A DNA stretch of 32,826 bases. Source: RBG-13-66-14 sp964436465 (GTDB lineage: Bacteria > RBG-13-66-14). The stretch covers positions 1-32,826 of the forward strand of contig CAYTCV010000015.1 of assembly GCA_964436465.1 (NCBI GenBank). Reading direction: 5' to 3'. Shown here one piece after another: positions 1-7,108 of this stretch. How positions within the stretch are numbered: the first letter of the stretch is position 1; the number at the start of each line of letters is the position of its first letter. The position numbers were made by a program, and so were the translations under genes. A model generated the notes under the pieces. That model had not been told where the DNA came from, made no database searches, and saw nothing but the letters and a program-made list of their open reading frames with translations.

Positions 1-157
1 GGGGCGACCGTCCACGGTCGCCCGCGGGCGGGGACAGAGCCCCGCCCCTACGTCATCGCAATACGCGGCGGCCCGCAGGGGATGCATCCCACGGGGCCGC
101 CCTACGTCATTGCAAGGATGCGGCGGGGAAAGGAATCCCCGCCCTACATTTAATCGA
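1..157. repeat. Cluster of four family A hairpin repeats
   Basis: Four hairpins lie head to tail. They are GGGCGACCG/CGGTCGCCC (2-23), GGGCGGGG/CCCCGCCC (26-47), GGCGGCCC/GGGCCGCC (67-101, with an inner perfect palindrome at 79-90) and GGCGGGGA/TCCCCGCC (122-143). The second and third are followed on the 3' side by the tag CTACGTCATCGCAA or its CATTG variant (48-61, 102-115), and the fourth by CTACATTTAATCG. No U-tract follows, so they are not typical terminators. They sit downstream of tyrS. Confidence 0.8.
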
Positions 158-180
158 ATGGCGGCTCTATAAACGTACAT

Positions 181-1395
181 TTAGTGGAATCGTAGGCGCC
201 TGAAATTCCTTTTTCCAACCTGGAGGATAATACCTTCATAGTCAGTTTTATTCAGCTCTAGCTCAACGTTTGCCAACCTCTCGCCGTCGATTTTAACCCC
301 GCCCTGCTGGATGAGCCGCCTTGCCTCGCTGTTGCTCTTGGCCATCCCCGCGTTCTTGATGACGGCGCATATCCAGTTGTTCCCGGGGGTGACGAAGAAC
401 TCCTCGACCTCGTCGGGGACCTCCTTCTGCCGGAAAACGGTCTCGAAGTGCTCCTCGGCCTTCTTCGCCGCGTCCGGGCCGTGGTACAGCGCCACGATTT
501 CCCGCGCCAGCCGCGCCTTGGCGTCCCGCGGATTCATTCCACCCGACGACATGCCCTCCTCAATTTTACGGACCTCCGCCGGCTCGGTGTCGGTGGCCAG
601 GGTGAAGTACTTGACGATGGAGGTGTCCGGGATGCTCATCGTCTTGCCGTACATCTCCTCGGGCGGCTCGCTGATGCCGATGTAGTTGTCCAGGGACTTA
701 CTCATCTTCTCCACGCCGTCGGTCCCCTCCAACAGCGGCACGGTGATGACGATTTCCGGCTCGACCCCGGAGCGGCCCATGATGTCCCGGGTGCAGATGA
801 AGTTGAAGAGCTGGTCGGTGCCGCCGATTTCGATGTCCGTCTCCAGCACCACCGAGTCGTACGCCTGGGCCAGGGGGTAGAGGAACTCGTGGACGCCCAC
901 GGGCTGGCCGTCGTTGTAGCGCTGGCGGTAGTCGTTGCGCTCCAGCATCCCGGCCACGGTGTACTTGGCCGCCAGCCGGATGACGTCGCTGAAGTTGAGC
1001 TTGTCGCTCCACTCGGAGTTGAAGCGGATGGTGGTGTGCTCGGGGAGGAGGATTTTGAACACCTGCTCCTCGTAGCTGTGGGCGTTGGCGGTGACCTCCT
1101 CGCGGGTGAGGGCGGGGCGGGTCTTGCTGCGGCCGGTGGGGTCGCCAATCATGCCGGTGAAGTCGCCGATGACGAAGTCCACGTGGTGGCCCATCTGTTG
1201 CATCTGGCGCAGTTTTCTCAACGGCACCGAGTGGCCGAGGTGGATGTCGGGGGCGCTGGGGTCGGCGCCGAGCTTGAGCTTGAGGGGCCGGCCCTCGGCG
1301 CGTCTTTTAATTAGCCGCTTTTCCAGCTCCTCGGCGGTGATGCAGTCCACCAGGCCGAAGAGGATGCGGTCCAATTCCTGTTTGATTTCGCTCAT
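181..1395 (-). CDS. tyrS: Tyrosyl-tRNA synthetase (TyrZ-like, type 2)
   Basis: This cytoplasmic class I aminoacyl-tRNA synthetase activates tyrosine with ATP and charges tRNA-Tyr. The 404-residue product carries the HIGH-type motif HLGH at residues 52-55, followed by the GDFTGMIGDPTGRS stretch (77-90) typical of the second bacterial TyrRS subfamily. KMSKS is at 230-234, the tyrosine-pocket region is around DQLFN (194-198), and a C-terminal S4-like RNA-binding domain covers about 338-404. Length and motifs are complete. The start is the ATG at 1395, just after a short A/G-rich stretch. A 166-bp spacer with repeats separates it from the cyclic-nucleotide-binding gene upstream, so it may be its own transcription unit. 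I see no T-box leader. Confidence 0.97.
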   Translation of the reverse strand: MSEIKQELDRILFGLVDCITAEELEKRLIKRRAEGRPLKLKLGADPSAPDIHLGHSVPLRKLRQMQQMGHHVDFVIGDFTGMIGDPTGRSKTRPALTREEVTANAHSYEEQVFKILLPEHTTIRFNSEWSDKLNFSDVIRLAAKYTVAGMLERNDYRQRYNDGQPVGVHEFLYPLAQAYDSVVLETDIEIGGTDQLFNFICTRDIMGRSGVEPEIVITVPLLEGTDGVEKMSKSLDNYIGISEPPEEMYGKTMSIPDTSIVKYFTLATDTEPAEVRKIEEGMSSGGMNPRDAKARLAREIVALYHGPDAAKKAEEHFETVFRQKEVPDEVEEFFVTPGNNWICAVIKNAGMAKSNSEARRLIQQGGVKIDGERLANVELELNKTDYEGIILQVGKRNFRRLRFH

Positions 1396-1461
1396 GGGTG
1401 TGCCTTTCGGGGTGATTCTATAACAACGGCGCCCCCGGCGCCACCGGGGGCGGTGGTTCGT

Positions 1462-1561
1462 GTGTTGCGATGACGTAGGGGCGGACCTTCAGGTCGGCCC
1501 GCCCCTCATTTTTTCGGAACCCCCCTCCCCCACCTTCCCCCCAGAGGGGGGAGGGGGAAGG
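1462..1561. repeat. Family A (reverse) plus family B repeat
   Basis: An inverted copy of the tag (TTGCGATGACGTAG, 1465-1478) is followed by an imperfect GGGGCGG...CCGCCCC hairpin (about 1478-1505). Next comes a family B element at about 1522-1561, in which CCTTCCCCCC faces GGGGGGAGGGGGAAGG. It fills the spacer between tyrS and the upstream gene and abuts the stop codon of that gene. Confidence 0.7.
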
Positions 1562-2005
1562 TCACAGCGTGTAGAGCGAGAGGTCCTTGATTTGGCGGTT
1601 GGCGCGGCGCAGGCGACCGGCCAGCGTCTGCGCCAGCTTTATCGCCATCTCGGGGAACTTTTTGAGAAGGTCCATGAACTCGTCCCGGTCCAGGTAAAAA
1701 AGCTCGCAGGGCGTCACGGCGACGACGCTGGCCGAGCGGGGCCCGGAATCCAACAGCGCCAGCTCGCCGAAGAAATTCCCCTTCCCCAGGGAGGCCAGCA
1801 CCTTGGCCCGGTCGGTGTCCAGCACCTGCCGCACCTGGGCCGTGCCCTCGGTGATGATGTAGAGCCGCTGGCCGGTCTCGCCCTCGACGACGATTTCGTT
1901 CTCCGGCTGCACCTCGAGGCGGTGCAGGAGCCCCACGATTCGCTCGAGCTGCTCCTCCTCCAGGTCGGCGAAAAGCTGAATCTGCGCCAGGTCGTTGGTA
2001 TCCAT
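1562..2005 (-). CDS. Stand-alone cyclic-nucleotide-binding domain protein
   Basis: The 147-residue protein is almost entirely one CNB (Crp/cAMP-receptor-type) beta-barrel domain. The phosphate-binding cassette reads FGELALL...GPRSA, with FGE at 79-81 and the phosphate-binding Arg at 90, so a cyclic nucleotide could bind. There is no DNA-binding HTH, kinase or channel domain after it, only a short basic helix (about 115-140). The ATG at 2005 was chosen over an upstream in-frame start because the CNB fold begins right there and GGGGGAAG precedes it. A class 3 nucleotide cyclase is encoded 1.5 kb away on the same strand, so the protein could sense its product; that link is inferred. The partner or output is unknown. 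Confidence 0.88.
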   Translation of the reverse strand: MDTNDLAQIQLFADLEEEQLERIVGLLHRLEVQPENEIVVEGETGQRLYIITEGTAQVRQVLDTDRAKVLASLGKGNFFGELALLDSGPRSASVVAVTPCELFYLDRDEFMDLLKKFPEMAIKLAQTLAGRLRRANRQIKDLSLYTL

Positions 2006-2050
2006 GGCTTCCCCCGTTCGGCGGGCCGTTCGGCAGGTCTTTCGGGTCCG

Positions 2051-2079
2051 ATTATAGACCATCGGGGCGGGGGTGAAAA
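2051..2079 (-). promoter_or_regulatory. Probable sigma70-type promoter of the CNB gene
   Basis: On the minus strand a TATAAT -10 box (2051-2056) is preceded by a 17-bp spacer and TTTTCA (2074-2079, 4/6 match to TTGACA). It lies in the gap between the nikO-like stop codon and the CNB start, giving a leader of roughly 40 nt. Confidence 0.55.
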
Positions 2080-2083
2080 GGGC

Positions 2084-2797
2084 TCACCCGAGGCGCCACC
2101 GGGCCAGGTCCGGGTGGGCGCGCAGGCCGGGAAGGTCCCCGTCGTAGACGACCTGACCGTTGGCGAGGACCGCGGCGCGGTCGGCCACCTTCTCCGCGAA
2201 GCCCAGGTCGTGGGTGGCGACGAGCATGGTCTGGGGCAGGGAGGTAAGGAGCTCCACCAGGTCGCGGACCGCGGCCGGGTCGAGCATGGCCGCCGGCTCG
2301 TCCAGGGCCAGCAGACTCGGGCGGCAGACCATCACCGCCGCCAGCGACAGCCGCCGCCTCTCCCCGTAGGACAGCCGGAACGGCGGGACGTTCGCCCGGT
2401 CCGCCAGGCGGGCCCAGTGGAGCCAGCCGTGGACCTCCTCCTCGATTTCCTCCGCCGGCCACCCGCGGCACAGCGGCCCGTAGGCCACCTCCTCGCGGCA
2501 GGAGGGGGCGAAGAGCATGTCGCCGGGGTCCTGGAACACCAGCCCCACCCTCTCCCGGACGGCCTTTTCGTTCCCCCGGGCCTCCAACCCGTCCACCTCC
2601 AGGCGGCCGGAGTAGGTCAGCGCGGCGGGCAGGCATAGGAGGAGGGTGGATTTCCCGGCGCCGTTCCCGCCCAGAAGCGCCACGCGCTCCCCGGCGGCCA
2701 GCCGGAGGTCCACCCCGTCCAGCACCGTCGGCCCCTCGGGGTAGCGGCAGGTCAGGCGTTCCAGGGTCAGCGTCGAGGCGGTGCGCGTGTCAGTCAA
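2084..2797 (-). CDS. nikO: ECF-type nickel/cobalt transporter ATPase (NikO/CbiO)
   Basis: This is the cytoplasmic ATPase of an energy-coupling-factor metal transporter. The 237 residues hold a complete ABC domain: Walker A GGNGAGKS (43-50), Q-loop Gln 89, signature LSYGE (142-146), Walker B LLALDE (162-167) and H-loop His 196. The start is TTG, overlapping the end of the upstream permease gene by 8 bp, with no clear Shine-Dalgarno sequence; translational coupling is likely. Its membrane partner NikQ is immediately upstream. The capture proteins NikM and NikN and the regulator NikR are 7-8 kb away at 10120-11544. Nickel is preferred over cobalt because of NikR; metal choice cannot be read from the ATPase itself. 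Confidence 0.9.
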   Translation of the reverse strand: MTDTRTASTLTLERLTCRYPEGPTVLDGVDLRLAAGERVALLGGNGAGKSTLLLCLPAALTYSGRLEVDGLEARGNEKAVRERVGLVFQDPGDMLFAPSCREEVAYGPLCRGWPAEEIEEEVHGWLHWARLADRANVPPFRLSYGERRRLSLAAVMVCRPSLLALDEPAAMLDPAAVRDLVELLTSLPQTMLVATHDLGFAEKVADRAAVLANGQVVYDGDLPGLRAHPDLARWRLG

Positions 2798-3533
2798 TGT
2801 ATGTCCAGAGGGTGACGCCCAACGGCAGGATGGCGACGAGGAGGTACATCCAGTCCAGCGCCCGCAGCGGGGCGCCTTTGGTGAAGGCCGGCTCGCCGTC
2901 GCCGCGCAGACTCATGGCCAGGCCGAGCCGGTGGCCCCGCTCCAAACTTTTCTTGAACACGGCGCCCAGGGTCCCCCCCAGCGCCCTGCGCCGGAGGGCG
3001 CGCCCGGCGCCCGGACCCCGCAGCTCCACCGCCCGCTTCCGCCGGGTCATCTCCTCCCCCAAGAGGTGGAGCTGGAGCCAGCTCACCGCGAACAGACCCG
3101 AGATGATGCGCGGCAGCGGGAAACGCGCCAGGGCGATGACCGCCCCGTTCGCGCCCAGGGCGGAGACGGCGGCCCCCAAAGCCAGGACGGCCACCGCTCC
3201 GCGCGAGACGATGGAGGCCCACAGAAGGAGCCCCTCGCGATAGACCGTCAGGCCGAAGACGTCCCCGACCGGGGTCCCCGGGCCGAAGAAGGGTGTGGCG
3301 GCGGTGATGAGCGCCAGAACGCCCACCCCCCGCAGGAGCCAGCGCAGAAGCCCCCGGGGGCGGGGCTTCAAAAAAAACCAACCTACAAGAAGGAGCCCGG
3401 CGACGAGCGCGGCGCCGATGAGCTCGCCCTTGGGGAGGGCCGCCGCGGCCACGGCCGTGACGAGCGCCCCGCCCAGGGCGATTCGGGGACGCGGACGCGA
3501 CGGGCCGGTCTCGATGGTCTCGCAGGGTGTCAT
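2790..3533 (-). CDS. nikQ: ECF-type nickel/cobalt transporter T component (NikQ/CbiQ)
   Basis: This is the integral-membrane coupling subunit that links the ATPase to the substrate-binding protein. The 247-residue protein has about five hydrophobic segments. Near residues 180-215 it has the CbiQ-type cytoplasmic coupling helices, including FKKSLERGHRLGLAMSLRG, which resembles the conserved Ala-Arg-Gly coupling motif. It starts 18 bp after the nucleotide cyclase stop codon and overlaps the ATPase gene, so cyclase, nikQ and nikO look co-transcribed. A GAGG lies just before the ATG at 3533. The unusually Pro/Arg-rich first 15 residues are not part of the family core. Confidence 0.85.
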   Translation of the reverse strand: MTPCETIETGPSRPRPRIALGGALVTAVAAAALPKGELIGAALVAGLLLVGWFFLKPRPRGLLRWLLRGVGVLALITAATPFFGPGTPVGDVFGLTVYREGLLLWASIVSRGAVAVLALGAAVSALGANGAVIALARFPLPRIISGLFAVSWLQLHLLGEEMTRRKRAVELRGPGAGRALRRRALGGTLGAVFKKSLERGHRLGLAMSLRGDGEPAFTKGAPLRALDWMYLLVAILPLGVTLWTYID

Positions 3534-3551
3534 CGCCTCAACCGGCGTCCG

Positions 3552-5009
3552 TCATTTTCTAAACAGCGGGGACGCCCTCCCGCCTTCGTGTTTGGGGATG
3601 TCCTCGGGCAGTTTAATCTCGGGTTGAAGCGCGGTGATATTCCAGGACTGGACCGGGTTGGACCTGCCCTTGACCGTCATCGGCTCCAGCTTCTCGGCGA
3701 CGACGTAGTCCCGCACTAAACGGTGGACTTCCTCGTTGACGATGATTTGGCCCTCGCAGGCCATCCCCTCGAGCCGGCTGGCCAGGTTGACCGTGTCGCC
3801 GATGGCGGTATAGTCCAGCCGCTCATCCGAGCCGATGTTGCCGACGATGACCTGGCCGGTGGTCACGCCGATGCCGATTCGTACGGTCTGCAGCCCGGAG
3901 GCCGCACGCTCCCGGTTCAGCCTGGTGATGTCGTGCTGCATTTCCAGGGCGGCCAAAATAGCGCGGAGGGCGTGGTGTTTCTGGTCCAGCGGAGCGCCGA
4001 AAACGGCCATCACGCTGTCGCCCATGAATTTGTCCAGAGTGCCGTCGTAGGCGAAGACCGACTCGGTCAGGAAGCTCAGGTACGTGTTGAGGACGGCTAC
4101 CACTTCTTCGGGAAGCAGCCTCTCGGCCAGGGGCGTGAAACCGCGGATGTCGGCGAACATGATGGTGACCTCTCGGCGCTGACCCCGGGTCTGCTTCAGG
4201 TGGAGCTGCGGATTGCTGATGATTTGGTCCGCCACCTGACGGCTGACGTAGAGGCGGAATGCGTTGCGGATGTAGTTACTCTGCTTCAGGCTCTCGGCCA
4301 TGTCGTTGACGGCCCGGCCCAGGTCACCGATTTCGTCCTTGCGCTTGACCTGGATGTGGTAGCTGAGGTCCCCCTTGCCGATGCGGGCCACGCCGGTGGC
4401 GATGCGGCGCAGCGGCCGGGTGAGGACCACTCCGTAGAGGATGGCCAGGATGAACGCCGCCCCCAGGGCCACTCCGGCGATGAGGAACACCGTGCGGCGC
4501 AGCTCCTCCGCCGCCCGGGCCGCCGGGGCTTCGGAGATGGCCACGTGGACCTCTCCGATGCGGCGGCTGCTTTTCACGTCGCCGATGACGATGGGCGCCG
4601 CGACGTCACGCGCCGCCTGGCCTTTGTAGACGAAGGGATTGTCCACCACCCCCTCATCCACCGGCGCGTAGCCCTCCCAGGATGGCACGAAGGGCCTGCC
4701 GATGCCCCCTTCCTCGAACTCGGAGTGGGCGACGACGACTCCGTCGGAATCCACCACGGCGGCGTAGAGCACGTCGGGCAGCGTGGAGGCGTCCACGACG
4801 AACTGGGCCAGGCGCAGGTCGTCCAGACGCCCCAGCTCGTCCGCGGAGTTGACGGCCAGCATCCGGGCCACGCCCTCGCCTCTGAGGCGGATTTGGCCGA
4901 TGGCCTGCCGCCGGGCCTCGGCCTCGAGGCGCCAGGCGAGCGCTACCGTCAGGACGACCATCAGGACCAGAATCGCCAGGGCCAGCTTGATGCTGATGGA
5001 AATCCGCAT
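3552..5009 (-). CDS. Membrane class 3 adenylate/guanylate cyclase with HAMP domain
   Basis: This is predicted to make cAMP or cGMP in response to a periplasmic signal. In the 485 residues I see TM helix 1 (about 8-27), an extracytoplasmic sensor region (28-172, possibly sCache-like), TM helix 2 (173-196), HAMP (about 196-248), a coupling linker, and a class 3 catalytic domain (about 275-455). All catalytic positions are present: metal-binding Asp 287 (FADIRGF) and Asp 331 (GDSVMAVFG), substrate-determining Lys 327 and Asp 399/Thr 401 (LDYTAIGD), and transition-state Asn 408 and Arg 412 (NLASRLE). Lys with Asp/Thr favours cAMP. The ATG at 5009 is preferred to a GTG one codon earlier because GGGAGAG ends 6 nt before it. 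nikQ follows after 18 bp. Confidence 0.93.
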   Translation of the reverse strand: MRISISIKLALAILVLMVVLTVALAWRLEAEARRQAIGQIRLRGEGVARMLAVNSADELGRLDDLRLAQFVVDASTLPDVLYAAVVDSDGVVVAHSEFEEGGIGRPFVPSWEGYAPVDEGVVDNPFVYKGQAARDVAAPIVIGDVKSSRRIGEVHVAISEAPAARAAEELRRTVFLIAGVALGAAFILAILYGVVLTRPLRRIATGVARIGKGDLSYHIQVKRKDEIGDLGRAVNDMAESLKQSNYIRNAFRLYVSRQVADQIISNPQLHLKQTRGQRREVTIMFADIRGFTPLAERLLPEEVVAVLNTYLSFLTESVFAYDGTLDKFMGDSVMAVFGAPLDQKHHALRAILAALEMQHDITRLNRERAASGLQTVRIGIGVTTGQVIVGNIGSDERLDYTAIGDTVNLASRLEGMACEGQIIVNEEVHRLVRDYVVAEKLEPMTVKGRSNPVQSWNITALQPEIKLPEDIPKHEGGRASPLFRK

Positions 5010-5097
5010 CACTCACTCTCCCGGGCGCCGGTCCCTCCGATTGATGGGGGACCGTGTCGCTCTCTCTACCACGCGGTCCGCCGTCCGCCGTCCGGGC

Positions 5098-7050
5098 CTA
5101 CTCGTGCAGGGCGGCCAGGAGCTGCCGCGCCCGCTCGATGTTCAGGCCCGCCTTGGGATGGTCGGGCTGGTAGTAGAGGCACTGCTCCCAGTAATATATC
5201 GCCAGCTCGTAGTCCTTGCGCGTGTAAGCCTGGACTCCCTTCAGGTAGAACTCGTTGGCGGTGATGGGGTCCGACTCGCGCACCGTCGTGGTCAGGGCGG
5301 ATTTGATTTTCGCCAGGTACTCCGCGGCCGTCCGGTTGCCGGGGTCGAGGCGCTGCACCTGGTGGAAGAGGTCCTTGGCGGCCGCGTACTCGCCCCTCTC
5401 GTACCGGGCGATGCCGTCCTCGACGAGGGCCGTTATCTGACGGGTGAGGTTGTCGCGGCACCGGCTGACGGCCACGGGCAGCTCCGCGTCGTCGGGGGTC
5501 AGCTCTTGGGCCTTCAACCAGTGGTCCAGGGCCTCGTTGTAGCGCCCCTGCTCCTCCAGATTCCGTGCCAGTCGCTTTTCCTGTTCCACCTGCATCGCCA
5601 GGCGGTTCTCGGACTCACTCAGGTACCCCTGGGCCAGGCTGTTCTTGGGGTCCAGGACCAGGACAGCGTTCCAGGCGGCGATGGCCCCGCGGTAGTCCTC
5701 GGCGGCGAAGCAATCGGCGGCCATCTGGGACAGCTTGGCCACTTGAGCCTCCCGCTCGGCCAACTGCCGGGCCAGGCCGTTCGAGGCCGAGGTGAGAAGA
5801 GCGAGGGTGTCGGGATTTGAGGGGTCGATTCCCAGGGCGGCGGAGAACTCGGCCATGGCCAAAACGTAGTCCTCATTCTCCAGGTAGCGCTCGCCCTGCG
5901 CGATGCGGTCGTTAATCTCGAACTCACGGACCAGCCCGACGGCCGAGTGGTACGCCATGGCCGCCTCGGTGTAGGACGGGTCCCAAATCAGGGCCTTGTC
6001 GAAGGCGCTGACGGCGTCGGCGTAACGCCCGTTCCCGAGCGCTTCCTGCCCCTCGGTGTAGTAGGCGCGGCTGGTGGCCCGCGCCAGCTCGTCAATCTGG
6101 TTCAGGTAATCCTGCAGCGTATCCCGGCGGCTGGTGATATAGGCGAAGTCGTAGCCGACCCCCGCGCGGTAGGAGCCGCCCAACTCGCCCTGGTTGGTGT
6201 AGGCGAAATCGAAGGTGATGCCGACGACCTGAAGGCCGATACCGGCGGCGAGGCCGGTGACGTCGCCGCCCTGGGAGCCGTAACCGTAGGTGTAGCCGAG
6301 GCGGAGCGCCACCGTGTCGAACAGGACGTACTCCCCGCCGGCGTGGGCGTAGAAGTTGTCCGTGGCGTCGTCGGTGTGGTACTCGCCGTCCAGATTGAAG
6401 TTGAGGTTGCCCTCCAGGAGGCTCAGATTAACGCCGCCGGCCACGTTCGACGGCAGCGGGGTTTCCTCACTGATGAATGTCAGCGGCGGGCCCAGGTTCC
6501 TCCCCGCCAGGCCCACGGTGAGCCAGTTGAAGGGGAAGCGGTACTGGACGCCCAGGTCGAAGCTCACCCCGGTGGCGGAGTAGGTGTCCAGGCGCTGGTG
6601 GACCAACCCGGCGGTCAGCCCGGCCGAGAAGCCGTCGAAGAGCTCGAGGGCGTATCCCGCCTCGACGGCCAGGCCCATGGCGTCGAATGTGCCCTCGGGC
6701 TCGGGGGTGTCGCCGGTCCGGCGTTCGAAGTCGCCCACGCTCATGTAGGTCGCGCCCAGCGAGAGGACCCCCGTCTTCTCGACGGGCAGGCAGCCGGCCA
6801 GGTAGCCGAGGCTCGTGTCGGCGAGCCAGCTCGTGAAGGCGGCGCTCACCACGGCCTGGGTGCGGAAGCCCAGGCCGGCCGGGTTGTAGAAGAGTCCGCC
6901 GAGACTCCCGGTCTCTCCGATACCCGTGCCGCCCATACCTACCGCCCGGATGTCTTCGGGCAGCAGGAGGAAGGTCGCCCCGGCGTTCCCGGCGAGGGCC
7001 GCCGCGGTCAGGGAGAGGAGCAGAATCGCTGACGCAAAGCGCTTCGGCAT
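5098..7050 (-). CDS. PorV/PorQ-like outer-membrane barrel fused to TPR repeats
   Basis: The 650-residue exported protein has a signal peptide (about 1-25, ending AGA). A PorV/UPF0164-type outer-membrane beta-barrel follows (about 26-310), beginning with the family motif RAVGMGGTGIGETGSL...FYNPAGLGF and showing alternating amphipathic strands. About 330-648 is a long run of TPR-type helices (for example YADAVSAFDKALIWDPSY and YRGAIAAWNAVLVLDPKN). PorV proteins of type IX secretion systems accept cargo with C-terminal sorting domains, and the gene just upstream encodes such a cargo-like protein. AGGAG lies 7 nt before the ATG. The barrel-TPR fusion is unusual for PorV itself, so it may instead be an outer-membrane assembly platform. 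Function is inferred. Confidence 0.8.
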   Translation of the reverse strand: MPKRFASAILLLSLTAAALAGNAGATFLLLPEDIRAVGMGGTGIGETGSLGGLFYNPAGLGFRTQAVVSAAFTSWLADTSLGYLAGCLPVEKTGVLSLGATYMSVGDFERRTGDTPEPEGTFDAMGLAVEAGYALELFDGFSAGLTAGLVHQRLDTYSATGVSFDLGVQYRFPFNWLTVGLAGRNLGPPLTFISEETPLPSNVAGGVNLSLLEGNLNFNLDGEYHTDDATDNFYAHAGGEYVLFDTVALRLGYTYGYGSQGGDVTGLAAGIGLQVVGITFDFAYTNQGELGGSYRAGVGYDFAYITSRRDTLQDYLNQIDELARATSRAYYTEGQEALGNGRYADAVSAFDKALIWDPSYTEAAMAYHSAVGLVREFEINDRIAQGERYLENEDYVLAMAEFSAALGIDPSNPDTLALLTSASNGLARQLAEREAQVAKLSQMAADCFAAEDYRGAIAAWNAVLVLDPKNSLAQGYLSESENRLAMQVEQEKRLARNLEEQGRYNEALDHWLKAQELTPDDAELPVAVSRCRDNLTRQITALVEDGIARYERGEYAAAKDLFHQVQRLDPGNRTAAEYLAKIKSALTTTVRESDPITANEFYLKGVQAYTRKDYELAIYYWEQCLYYQPDHPKAGLNIERARQLLAALHE

Positions 7051-7108
7051 CGCGTTCTCCTGATGGGAGTGCGAAAAATGAGCTCTAGGGCTTCATTCGA
7101 GTCAGGTT

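Noticed and set aside
1..157. CRISPR array
   Set aside because: Repeats are hairpins of differing sequence at irregular spacing, present in many intergenic sites, and no cas gene is in the window.
448..1314. Long plus-strand open frame opposite tyrS
   Set aside because: Shadow frame on the opposite strand of a clear synthetase gene; composition is Gly/Val/His-rich without any motif, as expected in G+C-rich DNA.
1396..1561. T-box riboswitch upstream of tyrS
   Set aside because: The 166-bp spacer is occupied by family A/B repeats and shows no T-box sequence or antiterminator pair.
2781..5264. Long plus-strand open frames opposite nikQ and the cyclase
   Set aside because: They are antisense to genes with complete family motifs and show no recognisable domain.
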